A stretch of 64,000 bases of DNA, from positions 1 through 64,000 of the forward strand of contig CAJQPY010000004.1 of the NCBI GenBank assembly GCA_905480335.1, written 5' to 3'. The stretch is from an uncultured Ilumatobacter sp. GTDB taxonomy: Bacteria; Actinomycetota; Acidimicrobiia; Acidimicrobiales; Ilumatobacteraceae. The notes under the pieces are model-generated. The model was given only the letters and a program-made list of their open reading frames with translations, searched no databases and had not been told where the DNA came from. Position numbers and translations under genes: made by a program. Below, piece after piece: positions 36,253 through 45,100 of this stretch (position 1 is its first letter; each line of letters starts with the position of its first letter).

Positions 36253-36483
36253 ATGAAGACTGATATTCACCCCGAATACACCAACACGACTGTGAAATGC
36301 TCCTGTGGCAGCATCTTCACGACAAAGTCCACGGTCGAGGGTGACCTCACCGTCGAACTCTGCAACGAGTGCCACCCGTTCTTCACCGGCAAGCAAAAGC
36401 TCGTCGACTCCGGTGGCCGTGTCGAACGCTTCAATAAGCGCTACGGGCGGCGCGAGGGCAAGCCCACGAACCTCGAGGAGTGA
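36253..36483 (+). CDS. rpmE: 50S ribosomal protein L31 (zinc-type)
   Basis: A 76-residue L31. The N-terminus MKTDIHPEY and the Cys motifs VKCSCGS and [15 protein letters not shown] mark the zinc-binding (C+) form. The C-terminal [14 protein letters not shown] is typical. ATG with an upstream AGAGGA ribosome site. A TAGCGT hexamer at 36154-36159 could be the -10, giving a leader of about 85 bases. rho-rpmE-prfA-prmC is a classical actinobacterial gene order. Confidence 0.96.
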   Translation: MKTDIHPEYTNTTVKCSCGSIFTTKSTVEGDLTVELCNECHPFFTGKQKLVDSGGRVERFNKRYGRREGKPTNLEE

Positions 36484-36560
36484 TCTTCTTCCGGCGTAGG
36501 TCGGACCGGCGAGTCATGCCGGATCTTGATCTCGGAGACATTCGCGGTCGGCCCCCTCGG

Positions 36561-36566
36561 TAGCGT
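36561..36566 (+). promoter_or_regulatory. -10-like element TAGCGT before the 36574-37626 gene
   Basis: TAGCGT, 7 bases, then ATG 36574. The interval also contains GGGGAG, so either a leaderless or a very short-leader start is possible. Confidence 0.4.
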
Positions 36567-36573
36567 CGGGGAG

Positions 36574-37626
36574 ATGAGTGACGGAGGTGGACCAGCGGCC
36601 GGCGAGCGGCGTCGACAACTGTTGGGAACCAAGTTGCGGGCGCTTGCATCCTCTCATCTTGGAGTCGAACTCGACGTCGAGCCGATCGATTTCGGCACAG
36701 GCGCAGGGTTTGTGCTCGACGGTGCAGCCTGGGTGATCGTCGACGGTCCAGCCGGTCGGACTCTTGGGGCGAGCCTGGTCTGGGCGATCCGCCGACGCGC
36801 ACGCTCGCTCGATGTTGTCGCCGAGCACGGAGGCGGTCAGCTCGCCCGCCGCGCGGCTGGCTTCGAATTCCCGATTCGCGTCTGGTTTCCCGAGAACCGT
36901 GCCCTTCTTCCGGTTGTGGCCGAGGCGGCGCCGCCCATCTATGCGGCCGACCCTGATCATCTCGATCTACTCCGACTGATTAATGCGGGCGGGGCCACAC
37001 CGCTCGTCGAACGAGGTGTTGTGACGGGTGACGTTCGCGGACTTGAGGTGTGCCGGGTGGTCGACGAACCGACCGTCGGACAGTTCGCTGAACTCAACGA
37101 CGTGCCCACCGACCTGATCTCGCAGCCCGCCGAGGGAGTATGTCTCGAAGTCGGAGTCGGGGCGAACGATCGCGAAGCATCCCAGCTCATCCACGGCCAT
37201 CTGCCCAAAGTTGCAGTGCTAGCCGACGTCGTTGCCTCGGTCACGGCTCATCGCAGCATGGATGCGCCCCAGCATCCCCTCAATCGCATGGCACCCGAAC
37301 GGTTCCTTCGATGGCGGGCGCAGCAGAACCCGGGCATCCTTGGCCTTGCGAGCCTCGTGCCAGTCGATCCGCCGGTACCGCGCCAGAGCGTGAAGCATGT
37401 TGAGCCGTGCGTCGCCCGCGGCGTCGATGCCGATGGCCAGTTTGTTGCCGTCGTGTTCTCGTGCGGGGTGGATCTTGATCTCACCCCATTCGTCGCAGAC
37501 GTAGCTCTGTCGTTGCCCAACGAGGTCAAGCGCGTGCTTATCGCTGCACCCGAGCGGGATCTTGTTGCAGCAACTCAAGACCTTGCCGGACTCCTTGACC
37601 GGCCGGTCGAAATGGCCGGGCTATGA
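36574..37626 (+). CDS. Hypothetical protein between rpmE and prfA
   Basis: A 350-residue cytoplasmic protein of no family I can name. It has an alternating alpha/beta look, with GAGFVLDGAAWVIVDGPAGRTLGASLVWAIRR near the N-terminus (two adjacent strands and a helix) and EVGVGANDREASQLIHG in the middle. It ends one base before the prfA ATG, so it is translationally linked to release factor 1 and PrmC and may act in translation or nucleotide-related metabolism. This is guilt by association only. The frame opens 16 codons earlier at 36526; ATG 36574 is preferred because of the upstream -10 element. Confidence 0.75.
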   Translation: MSDGGGPAAGERRRQLLGTKLRALASSHLGVELDVEPIDFGTGAGFVLDGAAWVIVDGPAGRTLGASLVWAIRRRARSLDVVAEHGGGQLARRAAGFEFPIRVWFPENRALLPVVAEAAPPIYAADPDHLDLLRLINAGGATPLVERGVVTGDVRGLEVCRVVDEPTVGQFAELNDVPTDLISQPAEGVCLEVGVGANDREASQLIHGHLPKVAVLADVVASVTAHRSMDAPQHPLNRMAPERFLRWRAQQNPGILGLASLVPVDPPVPRQSVKHVEPCVARGVDADGQFVAVVFSCGVDLDLTPFVADVALSLPNEVKRVLIAAPERDLVAATQDLAGLLDRPVEMAGL

Positions 37627-37627
37627 C

Positions 37628-38716
37628 ATGGCGATGATCGACCGATTTGCGCAGATCGCCGACGAATACGAAACGCTTGAACATCAACTCGCCGACCCTG
37701 AGGTGCTCGCCGACTCCGAGCAGCTCCGCACCGTCTCTAAGCGCTACAACGACCTCGGACCGATCGTCGTGAAAATCCGCCGCTTCAACACCCGGCGTGG
37801 TGACGGCGAGGCCGCGCGCCAAATGCTTGAGGGTGCATCGGGCGAAGAACGTCAGATGCTCGTTGATGAGATTGACGCCGTTGCATCGGAGCTCGCTGCG
37901 CTTGAATCCGAGCTACGAGAGCTCATGATTCCGAAGGACCCACATGATGGTCGCGACGTGATCGTAGAGATACGCGGAGCGGAGGGAGGCGAGGAAGCGA
38001 ACCTGTTCGCTCGAGACCTCTATGAGATGTACTCGGCCTACGCAAGCTCAAACCGCTGGAAGACCGAAACACTGTCGGCGGCGGTCTCCGATATGGGTGG
38101 CTACAACGACATCACCTTCGTCGTCAGCGGTGAGACTGCGTGGCGGAACCTCAAGTACGAAGGCGGCCCGCACCGTGTTCAGCGGGTACCTGTGACCGAA
38201 AGCCAGGGGAGGGTTCACACCTCATCGGCAACCGTCACTGTGCTTCCCGACGTTGATGATGTCGCTGTTGCGGTCGATGACCGAGACCTTGAGGTCGACG
38301 TGTACCGATCAAGTGGAGCCGGCGGTCAGCACGTCAACACCACCGACTCGGCGGTGAGGATCACCCACGTCCCGACCGGGGTCGTGGTCACGATGCAAGA
38401 TGAGCGGTCGCAGCTGCAAAATCGGAATCGGGCGATGCAGGTGCTCCGCGCTCGACTTTTCGAGCGCGCTGAAGCCGAGCGCGCCGCCGAGCTGTCGACG
38501 GAGCGGCGCTCCCAGGTCGGCGGTGGCGGGCGCAGCGAGAAGATACGGACGTACAACTTCAAGGAGAATCGGGTCACGGATCATCGAATCGGGTTCACCG
38601 TCTATCGGCTAGCCGACATCCTCGGTGGTCACCTGGGCATCATCGTCGACGCGTTGGCCACCGAAGAACGAGCGCGCCTGCTCGCCGAGGGGTTGACCGG
38701 TGACGACCCGGCCTGA
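37628..38716 (+). CDS. prfA: Peptide chain release factor 1
   Basis: A 362-residue class I release factor for UAA and UAG. The codon-recognition tripeptide is PVT in RVPVTESQGR (about 187), and the peptidyl-hydrolysis GGQ is in SSGAGGQHVNT (about 231). PrmC methylates this glutamine, and its gene follows with a 17-base overlap. The open frame begins at 37562, but ATG 37628 gives MAMIDRFAQIADEYETLE, a standard RF1 N-terminus. Confidence 0.97.
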   Translation: MAMIDRFAQIADEYETLEHQLADPEVLADSEQLRTVSKRYNDLGPIVVKIRRFNTRRGDGEAARQMLEGASGEERQMLVDEIDAVASELAALESELRELMIPKDPHDGRDVIVEIRGAEGGEEANLFARDLYEMYSAYASSNRWKTETLSAAVSDMGGYNDITFVVSGETAWRNLKYEGGPHRVQRVPVTESQGRVHTSSATVTVLPDVDDVAVAVDDRDLEVDVYRSSGAGGQHVNTTDSAVRITHVPTGVVVTMQDERSQLQNRNRAMQVLRARLFERAEAERAAELSTERRSQVGGGGRSEKIRTYNFKENRVTDHRIGFTVYRLADILGGHLGIIVDALATEERARLLAEGLTGDDPA

Positions 38717-40151
38717 CACCAGCAACGGGATCGGGCACGAGCACACCGTCTCGTGGCGAGAGCTGCTCCTTGAGACCGGCGCGCTGCTCAACGAGTCGAC
38801 ACACGCCCGTTGGATTTGCGAGACCGCTTCGGCGACGACCCCCGCCGAGTTCCGAAAGATCCTAGACGAGCCAGCGGCGCGACGAGCCGTGACGCACCTC
38901 GACGCAATGGTTGCACGGGCCCGCGCTGGTGAACCGATTCAATATGTGCTCGGGAGTTGGGCATTCCGCCACCTTGACCTTGCTGTCGATGAACGGGTGT
39001 TGATTCCGCGCCCTGAGACGGAACTCGTCGCCGAGATCGCAATTGGGCTCGCCCGTGCCTCCGGTCCGAATCGTGCGGCCGTCGATCTCGGAACGGGGTC
39101 GGGTGCCATCGGACTCGCGATGGCCGACGAACTCCCGCACGTTGGCACCAGGGTCTGGATCACCGATGTCTCGCCGGACGCTGTCGCAGTTGCCCGCGAC
39201 AATCTCGCCGGGCTCGGGCGATCAGCTGTCAACGTGAGTGTCGCCGAAGGCTCCTGGTTTGAAGCGCTGCCCGATGAGACCCGGTTTGACGTCATCGTCT
39301 CGAACCCCCCGTATATCGCTGACACCTCGGTGCAGATCGATCACATCGTCAGTGAGTGGGAGCCGGCGGCGGCGCTGTTCGCCGGACCCGACGGCCTCGA
39401 CGCTCTGCGAACCATCGTCCAGGGCGCTCCTCGGCGACTCAGACCTGGCGGCTGGCTCGTGCTCGAACACGGCTTCGACCAGGGTGATACCGTTCGTGAG
39501 CTGATGTCTGCTGCCGGCATGATCGACACGGCGACACGCTGCGATTTCGCAGGTCACGATCGGGTGTCGCTCGGCCGTTCTCCGTCCCACCTCTTCAACG
39601 TCGCCTGGGAAGACGGTGACCTTGCTGTGCGACACCTACACAACACGACCTTTGACTATGCAGACCTGTTGCGGTGGCTGTCTGCGCCCCAGGTGCTGAA
39701 TTGGTACGAGGGCCGCGAAATGACCGACCTTGCCGCCGTTCTCACCGAGTACGGCCCGGGGGGTCGGCACGAACGACATGGCATCACCACCTGCATTATT
39801 GAACTCGACAAACATCCAGTCGGATACGTCCAGTTCTCCGAACTCGGTGATTCGGATAAAGCCGCAGCCTTCGATCTCGTAGATGGTCGCGGTGTTTGGT
39901 CCCTGGATTTCCTCCTTGGCCGGCCGGATCTATTCGGCCGCGGTGTTGACCGAGCGGTGTGCCGGGCGGTGGCCGAATTCCTCATCGCCGATCGGTGTGC
40001 GACCGATGTGGTGCTTCTTCCGTACATCAAGAATGCCCGCTTGATCGCTGCATACCGCGAGGCAGGGTTCGCCGGGGATCACGTCGTGCGCGGACACGAA
40101 CTTCACGAGGGCGTGGTGCGTGACGCCGTTCGGCTCCACTTTCGCCGTTGA
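38700..40151 (+). CDS. prmC: PrmC release-factor glutamine methyltransferase fused to a GNAT domain
   Basis: A 483-residue protein, about 190 longer than ordinary PrmC. Residues 1 to about 295 are PrmC: helical N-terminus, PIQYVLGSWAFRHLDL, IPRPETELV, SAM-binding VDLGTGSGAIGLA, and the catalytic SNPPYIAD (about 201-208). Residues about 300-483 read as a GNAT acetyltransferase of the RimJ/AAC(6')-like type: LRWLSAPQVLNWYEGRE, PVGYVQFSELGD, WSLDFLLGRPDLFGRGVDRA and NARLIAAYREAGF. PrmC methylates the GGQ Gln of release factors. The GNAT acceptor is unknown. GTG start inside the prfA end. No internal stop or frameshift separates the two parts. Confidence 0.88.
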   Translation: MTTRPDTSNGIGHEHTVSWRELLLETGALLNESTHARWICETASATTPAEFRKILDEPAARRAVTHLDAMVARARAGEPIQYVLGSWAFRHLDLAVDERVLIPRPETELVAEIAIGLARASGPNRAAVDLGTGSGAIGLAMADELPHVGTRVWITDVSPDAVAVARDNLAGLGRSAVNVSVAEGSWFEALPDETRFDVIVSNPPYIADTSVQIDHIVSEWEPAAALFAGPDGLDALRTIVQGAPRRLRPGGWLVLEHGFDQGDTVRELMSAAGMIDTATRCDFAGHDRVSLGRSPSHLFNVAWEDGDLAVRHLHNTTFDYADLLRWLSAPQVLNWYEGREMTDLAAVLTEYGPGGRHERHGITTCIIELDKHPVGYVQFSELGDSDKAAAFDLVDGRGVWSLDFLLGRPDLFGRGVDRAVCRAVAEFLIADRCATDVVLLPYIKNARLIAAYREAGFAGDHVVRGHELHEGVVRDAVRLHFRR

Positions 40152-40190
40152 CGAACGTCAATCAGCCGAGTGGAAGCGAAGCCGTTAGTG

Positions 40191-40700
40191 TCAGGTTATC
40201 TCAGGGGTACGTAGGTCGGCCGTTCCATCGGCGGCTGCGTGTCCGTTCACCCAATGCATCCGTAGGGTCCCGAGTTGTGCGTCGATCAAGTCGAATTTGA
40301 CTCCGGCCTCGCTGAACCGGTCCAGGATGATCGCCCAGAAGCTCCATCTCGCCACACTTTCCAGGTCGGGATCGATTTGCTCGTGGGTGAACGCGGACCA
40401 CATGCTTCGCACCGTTTCGTCGGAGTACGTTTCGGCGTGGAACTGTCCTGTCGGGCGAGGCCGGTAGATCGCTCGCGCTCACATTGGCTCAGCCCACGAG
40501 ACGTAGATCGACACTGCTGTGGTCGACTGGATCAAAAAGCAGCACCGCTGCCGTTGCTCGGCACAAAGAGCGGAAGGACTTGCATCACACCGAACGTGCT
40601 GTCCAGTTCGTCGGGTAGGACGTTTTGAAGGCCGGCCAGGTCATGCGCCGGTCGATACGCGTACGCAAACAATTGAGGTTGATCGTGCACCGAGCGGTCG
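40191..40700 (-). pseudogene. Degraded coding remnant, family unknown
   Basis: No intact gene is found between prmC and the TerB-like gene. The minus strand, however, has protein-like stretches in changing frames: SVHDQPQLFAYAYRPAHD with LQNVLPDELDSTFGVMQVL, then LLFDPVDHSSVDLRLVG to a stop, then ETYSDETVRSMWSAFTHEQ with ARWSFWAIILDRFSEAGVKF to a final stop at 40191. Together they suggest one gene of about 165 codons broken by at least one frameshift and a stop. I do not recognise the family. The last part (40191-40412, GTG start) could alternatively be a small separate gene. Confidence 0.35.
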
Positions 40701-40704
40701 AGGT

Positions 40705-41100
40705 TCAGCTGAATCGTAAGGCGACTTCGGCGATGATTGTGCCCTCCGCCGGGCTGACTGCCTCGTTTGCACCAGCGACCTCGCGGGCAGCCGAGAACAA
40801 CGCATGGCGTAGCAAGCGGCTGCTGATCGTTGCGTCGATGTTGTCGAGGAACTCGGCTGTCCGGGCGGTCTCGATTGCTCGTCGGGCAGACTCGATAGCC
40901 GCCCGGATGTGGTCTTCGAATGCGAGATCATCGCCCCGCCACTCCTGGCTGATTTCGCGGACGACGTCGACTTCGACGTCGTCGATGTGGTCGTCGGCGA
41001 GCATCACTAACGTCAGGAGTTCGAGAGCAGCGCGGTGTTCGGCATCGGCAGTGGCGTGGACAGTGACGCCGCGGTACAGCTCGGCGAGTCGGTCGGTCAT
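40705..41100 (-). CDS. TerB-like tellurite-resistance-family protein
   Basis: A 131-residue all-helical cytoplasmic protein with the TerB-like pattern: AALELLTLVMLADDHIDDVEVDVVREI, an acidic first helix pair resembling the metal-binding part of TerB, and a C-terminal SPAEGTIIAEVALRFS. Most TerB-like proteins have no proven role in tellurite resistance; they act as calcium- or membrane-associated modules. It lies 11 bases after the S9 peptidase stop, in the same operon. ATG start. Confidence 0.75.
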   Translation of the reverse strand: MTDRLAELYRGVTVHATADAEHRAALELLTLVMLADDHIDDVEVDVVREISQEWRGDDLAFEDHIRAAIESARRAIETARTAEFLDNIDATISSRLLRHALFSAAREVAGANEAVSPAEGTIIAEVALRFS

Positions 41101-41111
41101 GACACCGATGC

Positions 41112-43268
41112 TTACAGAGCCGGTGCTAGCGCGCGCGTCAAGAAATCGAGTTGGTGTCTAAGTATTTTTTCGGCGATGATCTCCTGCGGGGTCATGTGGG
41201 TGACGCCGACGAGCGGGAGGACCTCATGGGGCCGCCCTGAAGCGAGCAGCGCAGACGAGAGTTGCAGCGTGTGCGCCGCCACGACGTTGTCGTCGGCCAG
41301 CCCATGAATCAGCAGTAGTGGGCGCTCGAGCTGGGCAGCAAGCGGAATAAGCGAGTTGGCGTCGTAAATTGCGGAACCATCATCAGTGTTGGGGTCTCCG
41401 AGGTATCGCTCTGTGTAGTGGGTGTCGTACAGCCGCCATTCAGTCACGGGAGCACCGGCAATTGCTGCGTGGAACACGTTTGGCCGCTGCAACACCGCAA
41501 GTGCGGCGAGGTAGCCGCCGAAGCTCCAACCCCGGATCGCCACTCGGTCGAGGTCGAGAATCGGCGAACGCTCCGCGCAGGCATGAAGCGCATCGATCTG
41601 ATCGTCGAGTGGCGGATGGGCGAGGTCGTGGTGGACGGCGCGTTCCCATTTGGGTCCACGACCAGGCGTGCCGCGGCCATCGGCGACGATGACTGCGAAT
41701 CCTTGGTCGGCGAACCACTGTGACGACAGGTAGGTGTTGTAGGCCGACGTGACGCGCTGGGCGTGCGGGCCGCCGTAGGGGTCGAGTAGCACGGGCAGCA
41801 GTGTGTCGTCGTCCGGATCGCGGCCGCTTGGCAAGAGGACTGCCGTGGCGAGCGCCCTCTCACCGCTGCGCATCAGCGTGACGTTAGGGGTGATGGATGG
41901 CGTCTCGGCATACGACTTGAGCCTTGGGCCGTCGAACAAGCCGTCGACGAGGACGGTGTGGGTGGCCCCCGGGTGTTCGAGAGAAACCGATCGGATCACG
42001 ACCGTACGGCCGCCGATGACAGCCCCGTGGAGACCGGGTTGCTCGGTCAACCGGCCCAGCTCGGAACGTTCGGCGTCGGGATCGGTTGTGGCCGTGGTCG
42101 ACCAGACATGCAATTCGGTCGGCTCGTCAGGATCGTTTGCAAGGAAGACGATGTTGGGTTCGTTGTTCGTGTCCGGGTCGGCCACGCTCACCACCGACCG
42201 GACCTGGAGGCTGCGCGGCGTGACCGGCGCATCGTTGACGTACAGCCGACGCATCCCGTCACGGTCCGATGCCGTCAGGATCGCGCCGCCGGGCAACAGG
42301 CGAGGTACGCCGGGGACGTTCTCGATCCAGGCGTCGTCGTAGTCGCGCGCAAGCACGAGAGCCTCGCCAGTGGACAAGTCGACCCTCATTGCCATCGACT
42401 CCCGTTGATCCCGCGACTGCACCGACATTAGGAGCCCGTCGTCGGTCCATTCCACGTTGGCGAGGTAGGGGAAGAACTCTCGGTTCCATTCGATGTCGAG
42501 GCGGGCGCCGTCGAGCCCGAGAACGTGAAGGGTAACGACGGGGTTTTCGGCGCCGGCTGCCGGATAACGCACTGTTCGAGCCGGTCTTGAGGGTTCGGCT
42601 GGGTCGGCGATGGTCCACTCCGCAACCGGAGCGTCATCGACGCGGCATGCGGCTATCGACTGTCCGTCGGGACTCCACCAGTACCCGCGAAATCTGTGCA
42701 TCTCCTCGGCGGCGACGAAGTCGGCGCTACCCCACGAGACTGCGTTACCGTCCTTTGGATCCTTTCCGGCAAGCGTCTGCGACGATCCGTCAAGTTCAGC
42801 GACTCGCAGTGTTGCACCCGACACGTACGCAAGCCGAGAGGCGGTGGGGTCTGGCCGGGGGTCGTGAACAGGGCCTTCGACGACGAGCCGGCGCGCTTGG
42901 CCGCTCAGCAGTCCGGCGGTGAAGAGCTGTCCGTTGAGTGCGAAGGCAGCGACCTGACATGCGGCATCTGTCGAATAGGCGGTGATTCCCGTCGTACCGT
43001 CTCGTGTCCGCTCCCGTTGGGCTTGCTCCTCGGCGGTGAGCTCACCGTCGACTGGATCGTCGACCTTGAGCAGCGTTCGTGGATCTGCGATCAGACGCTC
43101 TTCGCCAGTGGCGACGTCGAGCACCCACAGCGCATTGACGGAATCGTCTCCAGCGCCGCTGCGAAGAAACACGACGCGCTCGCCGTCGGTTGACACCGAA
43201 AGGTTGCGCGGCTCGCCTAAGGTAAACCTTTGGGTGCGGGCGTTTTGGCGGGGAAACGAATCGGTCAC
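41112..43268 (-). CDS. S9-family prolyl oligopeptidase (DPP-IV type)
   Basis: About 718 residues. An N-terminal beta-propeller of the dipeptidyl-peptidase-IV type (about 1-450, with GYWWSPDGQSIAACRVD) is followed by an alpha/beta-hydrolase catalytic domain. The nucleophile is in IRGWSFGGYLAALA, the Asp in IHGLADDNVV and the His in GVTHMTP. It cleaves short peptides. No signal peptide, so cytoplasmic. GTG 43268 is chosen over GTG 43277 because it lies 7 bases after a TANNNT element. A second, divergent S9 enzyme is partly present at the window end. Confidence 0.92.
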   Translation of the reverse strand: MTDSFPRQNARTQRFTLGEPRNLSVSTDGERVVFLRSGAGDDSVNALWVLDVATGEERLIADPRTLLKVDDPVDGELTAEEQAQRERTRDGTTGITAYSTDAACQVAAFALNGQLFTAGLLSGQARRLVVEGPVHDPRPDPTASRLAYVSGATLRVAELDGSSQTLAGKDPKDGNAVSWGSADFVAAEEMHRFRGYWWSPDGQSIAACRVDDAPVAEWTIADPAEPSRPARTVRYPAAGAENPVVTLHVLGLDGARLDIEWNREFFPYLANVEWTDDGLLMSVQSRDQRESMAMRVDLSTGEALVLARDYDDAWIENVPGVPRLLPGGAILTASDRDGMRRLYVNDAPVTPRSLQVRSVVSVADPDTNNEPNIVFLANDPDEPTELHVWSTTATTDPDAERSELGRLTEQPGLHGAVIGGRTVVIRSVSLEHPGATHTVLVDGLFDGPRLKSYAETPSITPNVTLMRSGERALATAVLLPSGRDPDDDTLLPVLLDPYGGPHAQRVTSAYNTYLSSQWFADQGFAVIVADGRGTPGRGPKWERAVHHDLAHPPLDDQIDALHACAERSPILDLDRVAIRGWSFGGYLAALAVLQRPNVFHAAIAGAPVTEWRLYDTHYTERYLGDPNTDDGSAIYDANSLIPLAAQLERPLLLIHGLADDNVVAAHTLQLSSALLASGRPHEVLPLVGVTHMTPQEIIAEKILRHQLDFLTRALAPAL

Positions 43269-43275
43269 GGGCGCC

Positions 43276-43281
43276 ACTTTA
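43276..43281 (-). promoter_or_regulatory. -10-like element TAAAGT before the S9 peptidase gene
   Basis: TAAAGT on the minus strand, 7 bases before GTG 43268; leaderless spacing that decides between two nearby starts. Confidence 0.45.
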
Positions 43282-43310
43282 GAACGGCGCTCAGGGTTCG
43301 TAGCGGCGGA

Positions 43311-44282
43311 TCAGATGCGGGGTGTGCTGGCTCGGATCGCAGCGAGGATCACGTCGAATGCGGCGTCGGCGTCGACATCGACTAGCACCTCACAGTTCGG
43401 TGCGGCCCGCTCGAGGAGACGTCTCTCGTCGATGACGGTCATCCCGGCGGTGTGTTCGCCAACGGTCTCGACCACGACGTGGCGGTCGTTCCGCTCGAAC
43501 AGTTCGGGGCGGGCGACAGCCAGGACCGCGAGCGGGTCGTGCAGCGCCGCCCCGCGCATTGCGCCGTCATTGTGGCGAGAGAGGTACGTCCCCGAGAAGA
43601 AGTCAAACAGACCAGCAAGGATCTCGGCCAGGCGTCCGGGAATTGCGCGTGTGCGCTCGATTCGCTCCGGCGTGACTTGGAAGCGGTGTGTCACGTCGAG
43701 ACCGGCCATGATCAGCCTGCCAGCGGCTGATCCTGGCGTGGACGAATCATATGTGTCAAATACGATAGAGGCTGCGTGGGGGTCGGCCCAAAGGTTGAAC
43801 TCGGCGACGGCCGACCGATTGCCGAAGCTGCCGCCTCCCATTAGGGAGACCCCGGCAATGCGTTCGGCGAGGTCGGGTGCCAGTCGAAACGCCATGCCGA
43901 TGTTGGTGAGTGGCCCGGTCGGCACCAGCCACAGACCCTCCTCCGACCGGCATGTCTCGATGATGAACTCGACCCCGTCGGTACCATCGAGCGGGGTGAT
44001 CGGTGATGGGAGGTTCGCTCCGTCGAGGCCGGATACTCCATGGATCGCAGCGGCGTGACGTGGCTTCGCGACGATCGGGTGCCTGGACCCCTGGTGGACG
44101 GGAGCCTCGATCCCAACGAGGTCGCGCATGACCAGCGCGTTGTGAGTTGTGAGATCGATGTCAACGTTGCCGCCCACCGTGACGATGCCGACGATGTCGG
44201 CGATGTGTGCTGCGGTAATAATGGCCACGGCGTCGTCGTGGCCTGGGTCGCAGTCGATAATCATCCTCGGTCGTGCGGTCAT
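43311..44282 (-). CDS. Nucleoside hydrolase (inosine-uridine preferring family)
   Basis: A 323-residue nucleoside hydrolase that cleaves the N-glycosidic bond of ribonucleosides. The calcium-site motif DCDPGHDDAVAI is at the N-terminus; VGGNVDID, VPTGPLTNIGMAFR, MGGGSFGNRSAVAEFNLWADP and ALHDPLAV follow as in the family. The open frame begins at 44432 with a low-complexity His/Arg leader. ATG 44282 gives MTARPRMIIDCDPG and is used. It is divergent from the lipoprotein gene at 44321. Confidence 0.92.
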   Translation of the reverse strand: MTARPRMIIDCDPGHDDAVAIITAAHIADIVGIVTVGGNVDIDLTTHNALVMRDLVGIEAPVHQGSRHPIVAKPRHAAAIHGVSGLDGANLPSPITPLDGTDGVEFIIETCRSEEGLWLVPTGPLTNIGMAFRLAPDLAERIAGVSLMGGGSFGNRSAVAEFNLWADPHAASIVFDTYDSSTPGSAAGRLIMAGLDVTHRFQVTPERIERTRAIPGRLAEILAGLFDFFSGTYLSRHNDGAMRGAALHDPLAVLAVARPELFERNDRHVVVETVGEHTAGMTVIDERRLLERAAPNCEVLVDVDADAAFDVILAAIRASTPRI

Positions 44283-44320
44283 GTCGCCGAGCTTGCCAGG
44301 CAGTCGGGCACACTGTCGGT

Positions 44321-45100
44321 ATGGAACGGGCTTCGCTTCGTCGGATCGCCGTGCTCGCCTGTGCGGGCTCGATGTTTGTGGCCTGTGCCGATGGCGGTGA
44401 CGAGGGCACTCGGTCGTCGACGGAGACGACACCCGACGACGGAGACATCTTCACCGAGTCCGGCTCGGAGGAATCCGCAACCTACACCGGGCAAGATGCA
44501 GCTCCGGTCGTCGAATCGATCCCTCCGGTTCCTGAGACCGGTGTCCCCGGGATCGCCAGTGACGATGCGTTCTGCCGGGCGTGGAGCCAATATGCCGGGT
44601 CGGTTCAGGCGCTTTCCCTGGCGTGGGCGGTCCAGCCGGCGGCTGCCGCTGCCGCGCTTGAAGTGGCAGCGTCCGATGCCGTGACGAGTGCGGTTGCAGC
44701 GATGTCAGCCGAGTTCCCTGCTGACATCGAATCGAACCGCGACGCATTGACGGTGGACGTTCCAGGCCCAATCCTCGATCGCGCCGAGCGAGCACGTCAG
44801 GCCTTGGCCGACGCCGGTGGTACCGATGACGAGATCAAGCTGTTGGGTGACGCCTGGATCGAGGCGATCGCGGCTGCTGGGCTTGACGCAGAGAACGTCG
44901 CTGTCGCCGTCGCAGACGACTTACAGCAGATTCTCTTGACTGCAACCGGAACATTTCTCAAAGACACGCCATCGATTCTCGAGGATCCGACGCTTGACAC
45001 CACCGAGTTCGACATTACCCCGTCGCTCGACTACATCTTCGAGAACTGTCCCGACCGCGGCACGCTCGCCGGGAACGACGTCGTTGGGAGCGAATCCTGA
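44321..45100 (+). CDS. Predicted lipoprotein, hypothetical
   Basis: A 259-residue secreted protein. The N-terminus MERASLRRIAVLACAGSMF leads to the lipobox FVAC at Cys 21 or 22. A 60-residue Ser/Thr/Glu/Pro-rich linker is followed by an Ala-rich helical domain (about 80-250) with two cysteines (DDAFCRAW and FENCPDRG) that may pair. No family recognised. ATG 44321 gives the proper signal peptide; the longer frame at 44273 does not. Confidence 0.75.
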   Translation: MERASLRRIAVLACAGSMFVACADGGDEGTRSSTETTPDDGDIFTESGSEESATYTGQDAAPVVESIPPVPETGVPGIASDDAFCRAWSQYAGSVQALSLAWAVQPAAAAAALEVAASDAVTSAVAAMSAEFPADIESNRDALTVDVPGPILDRAERARQALADAGGTDDEIKLLGDAWIEAIAAAGLDAENVAVAVADDLQQILLTATGTFLKDTPSILEDPTLDTTEFDITPSLDYIFENCPDRGTLAGNDVVGSES

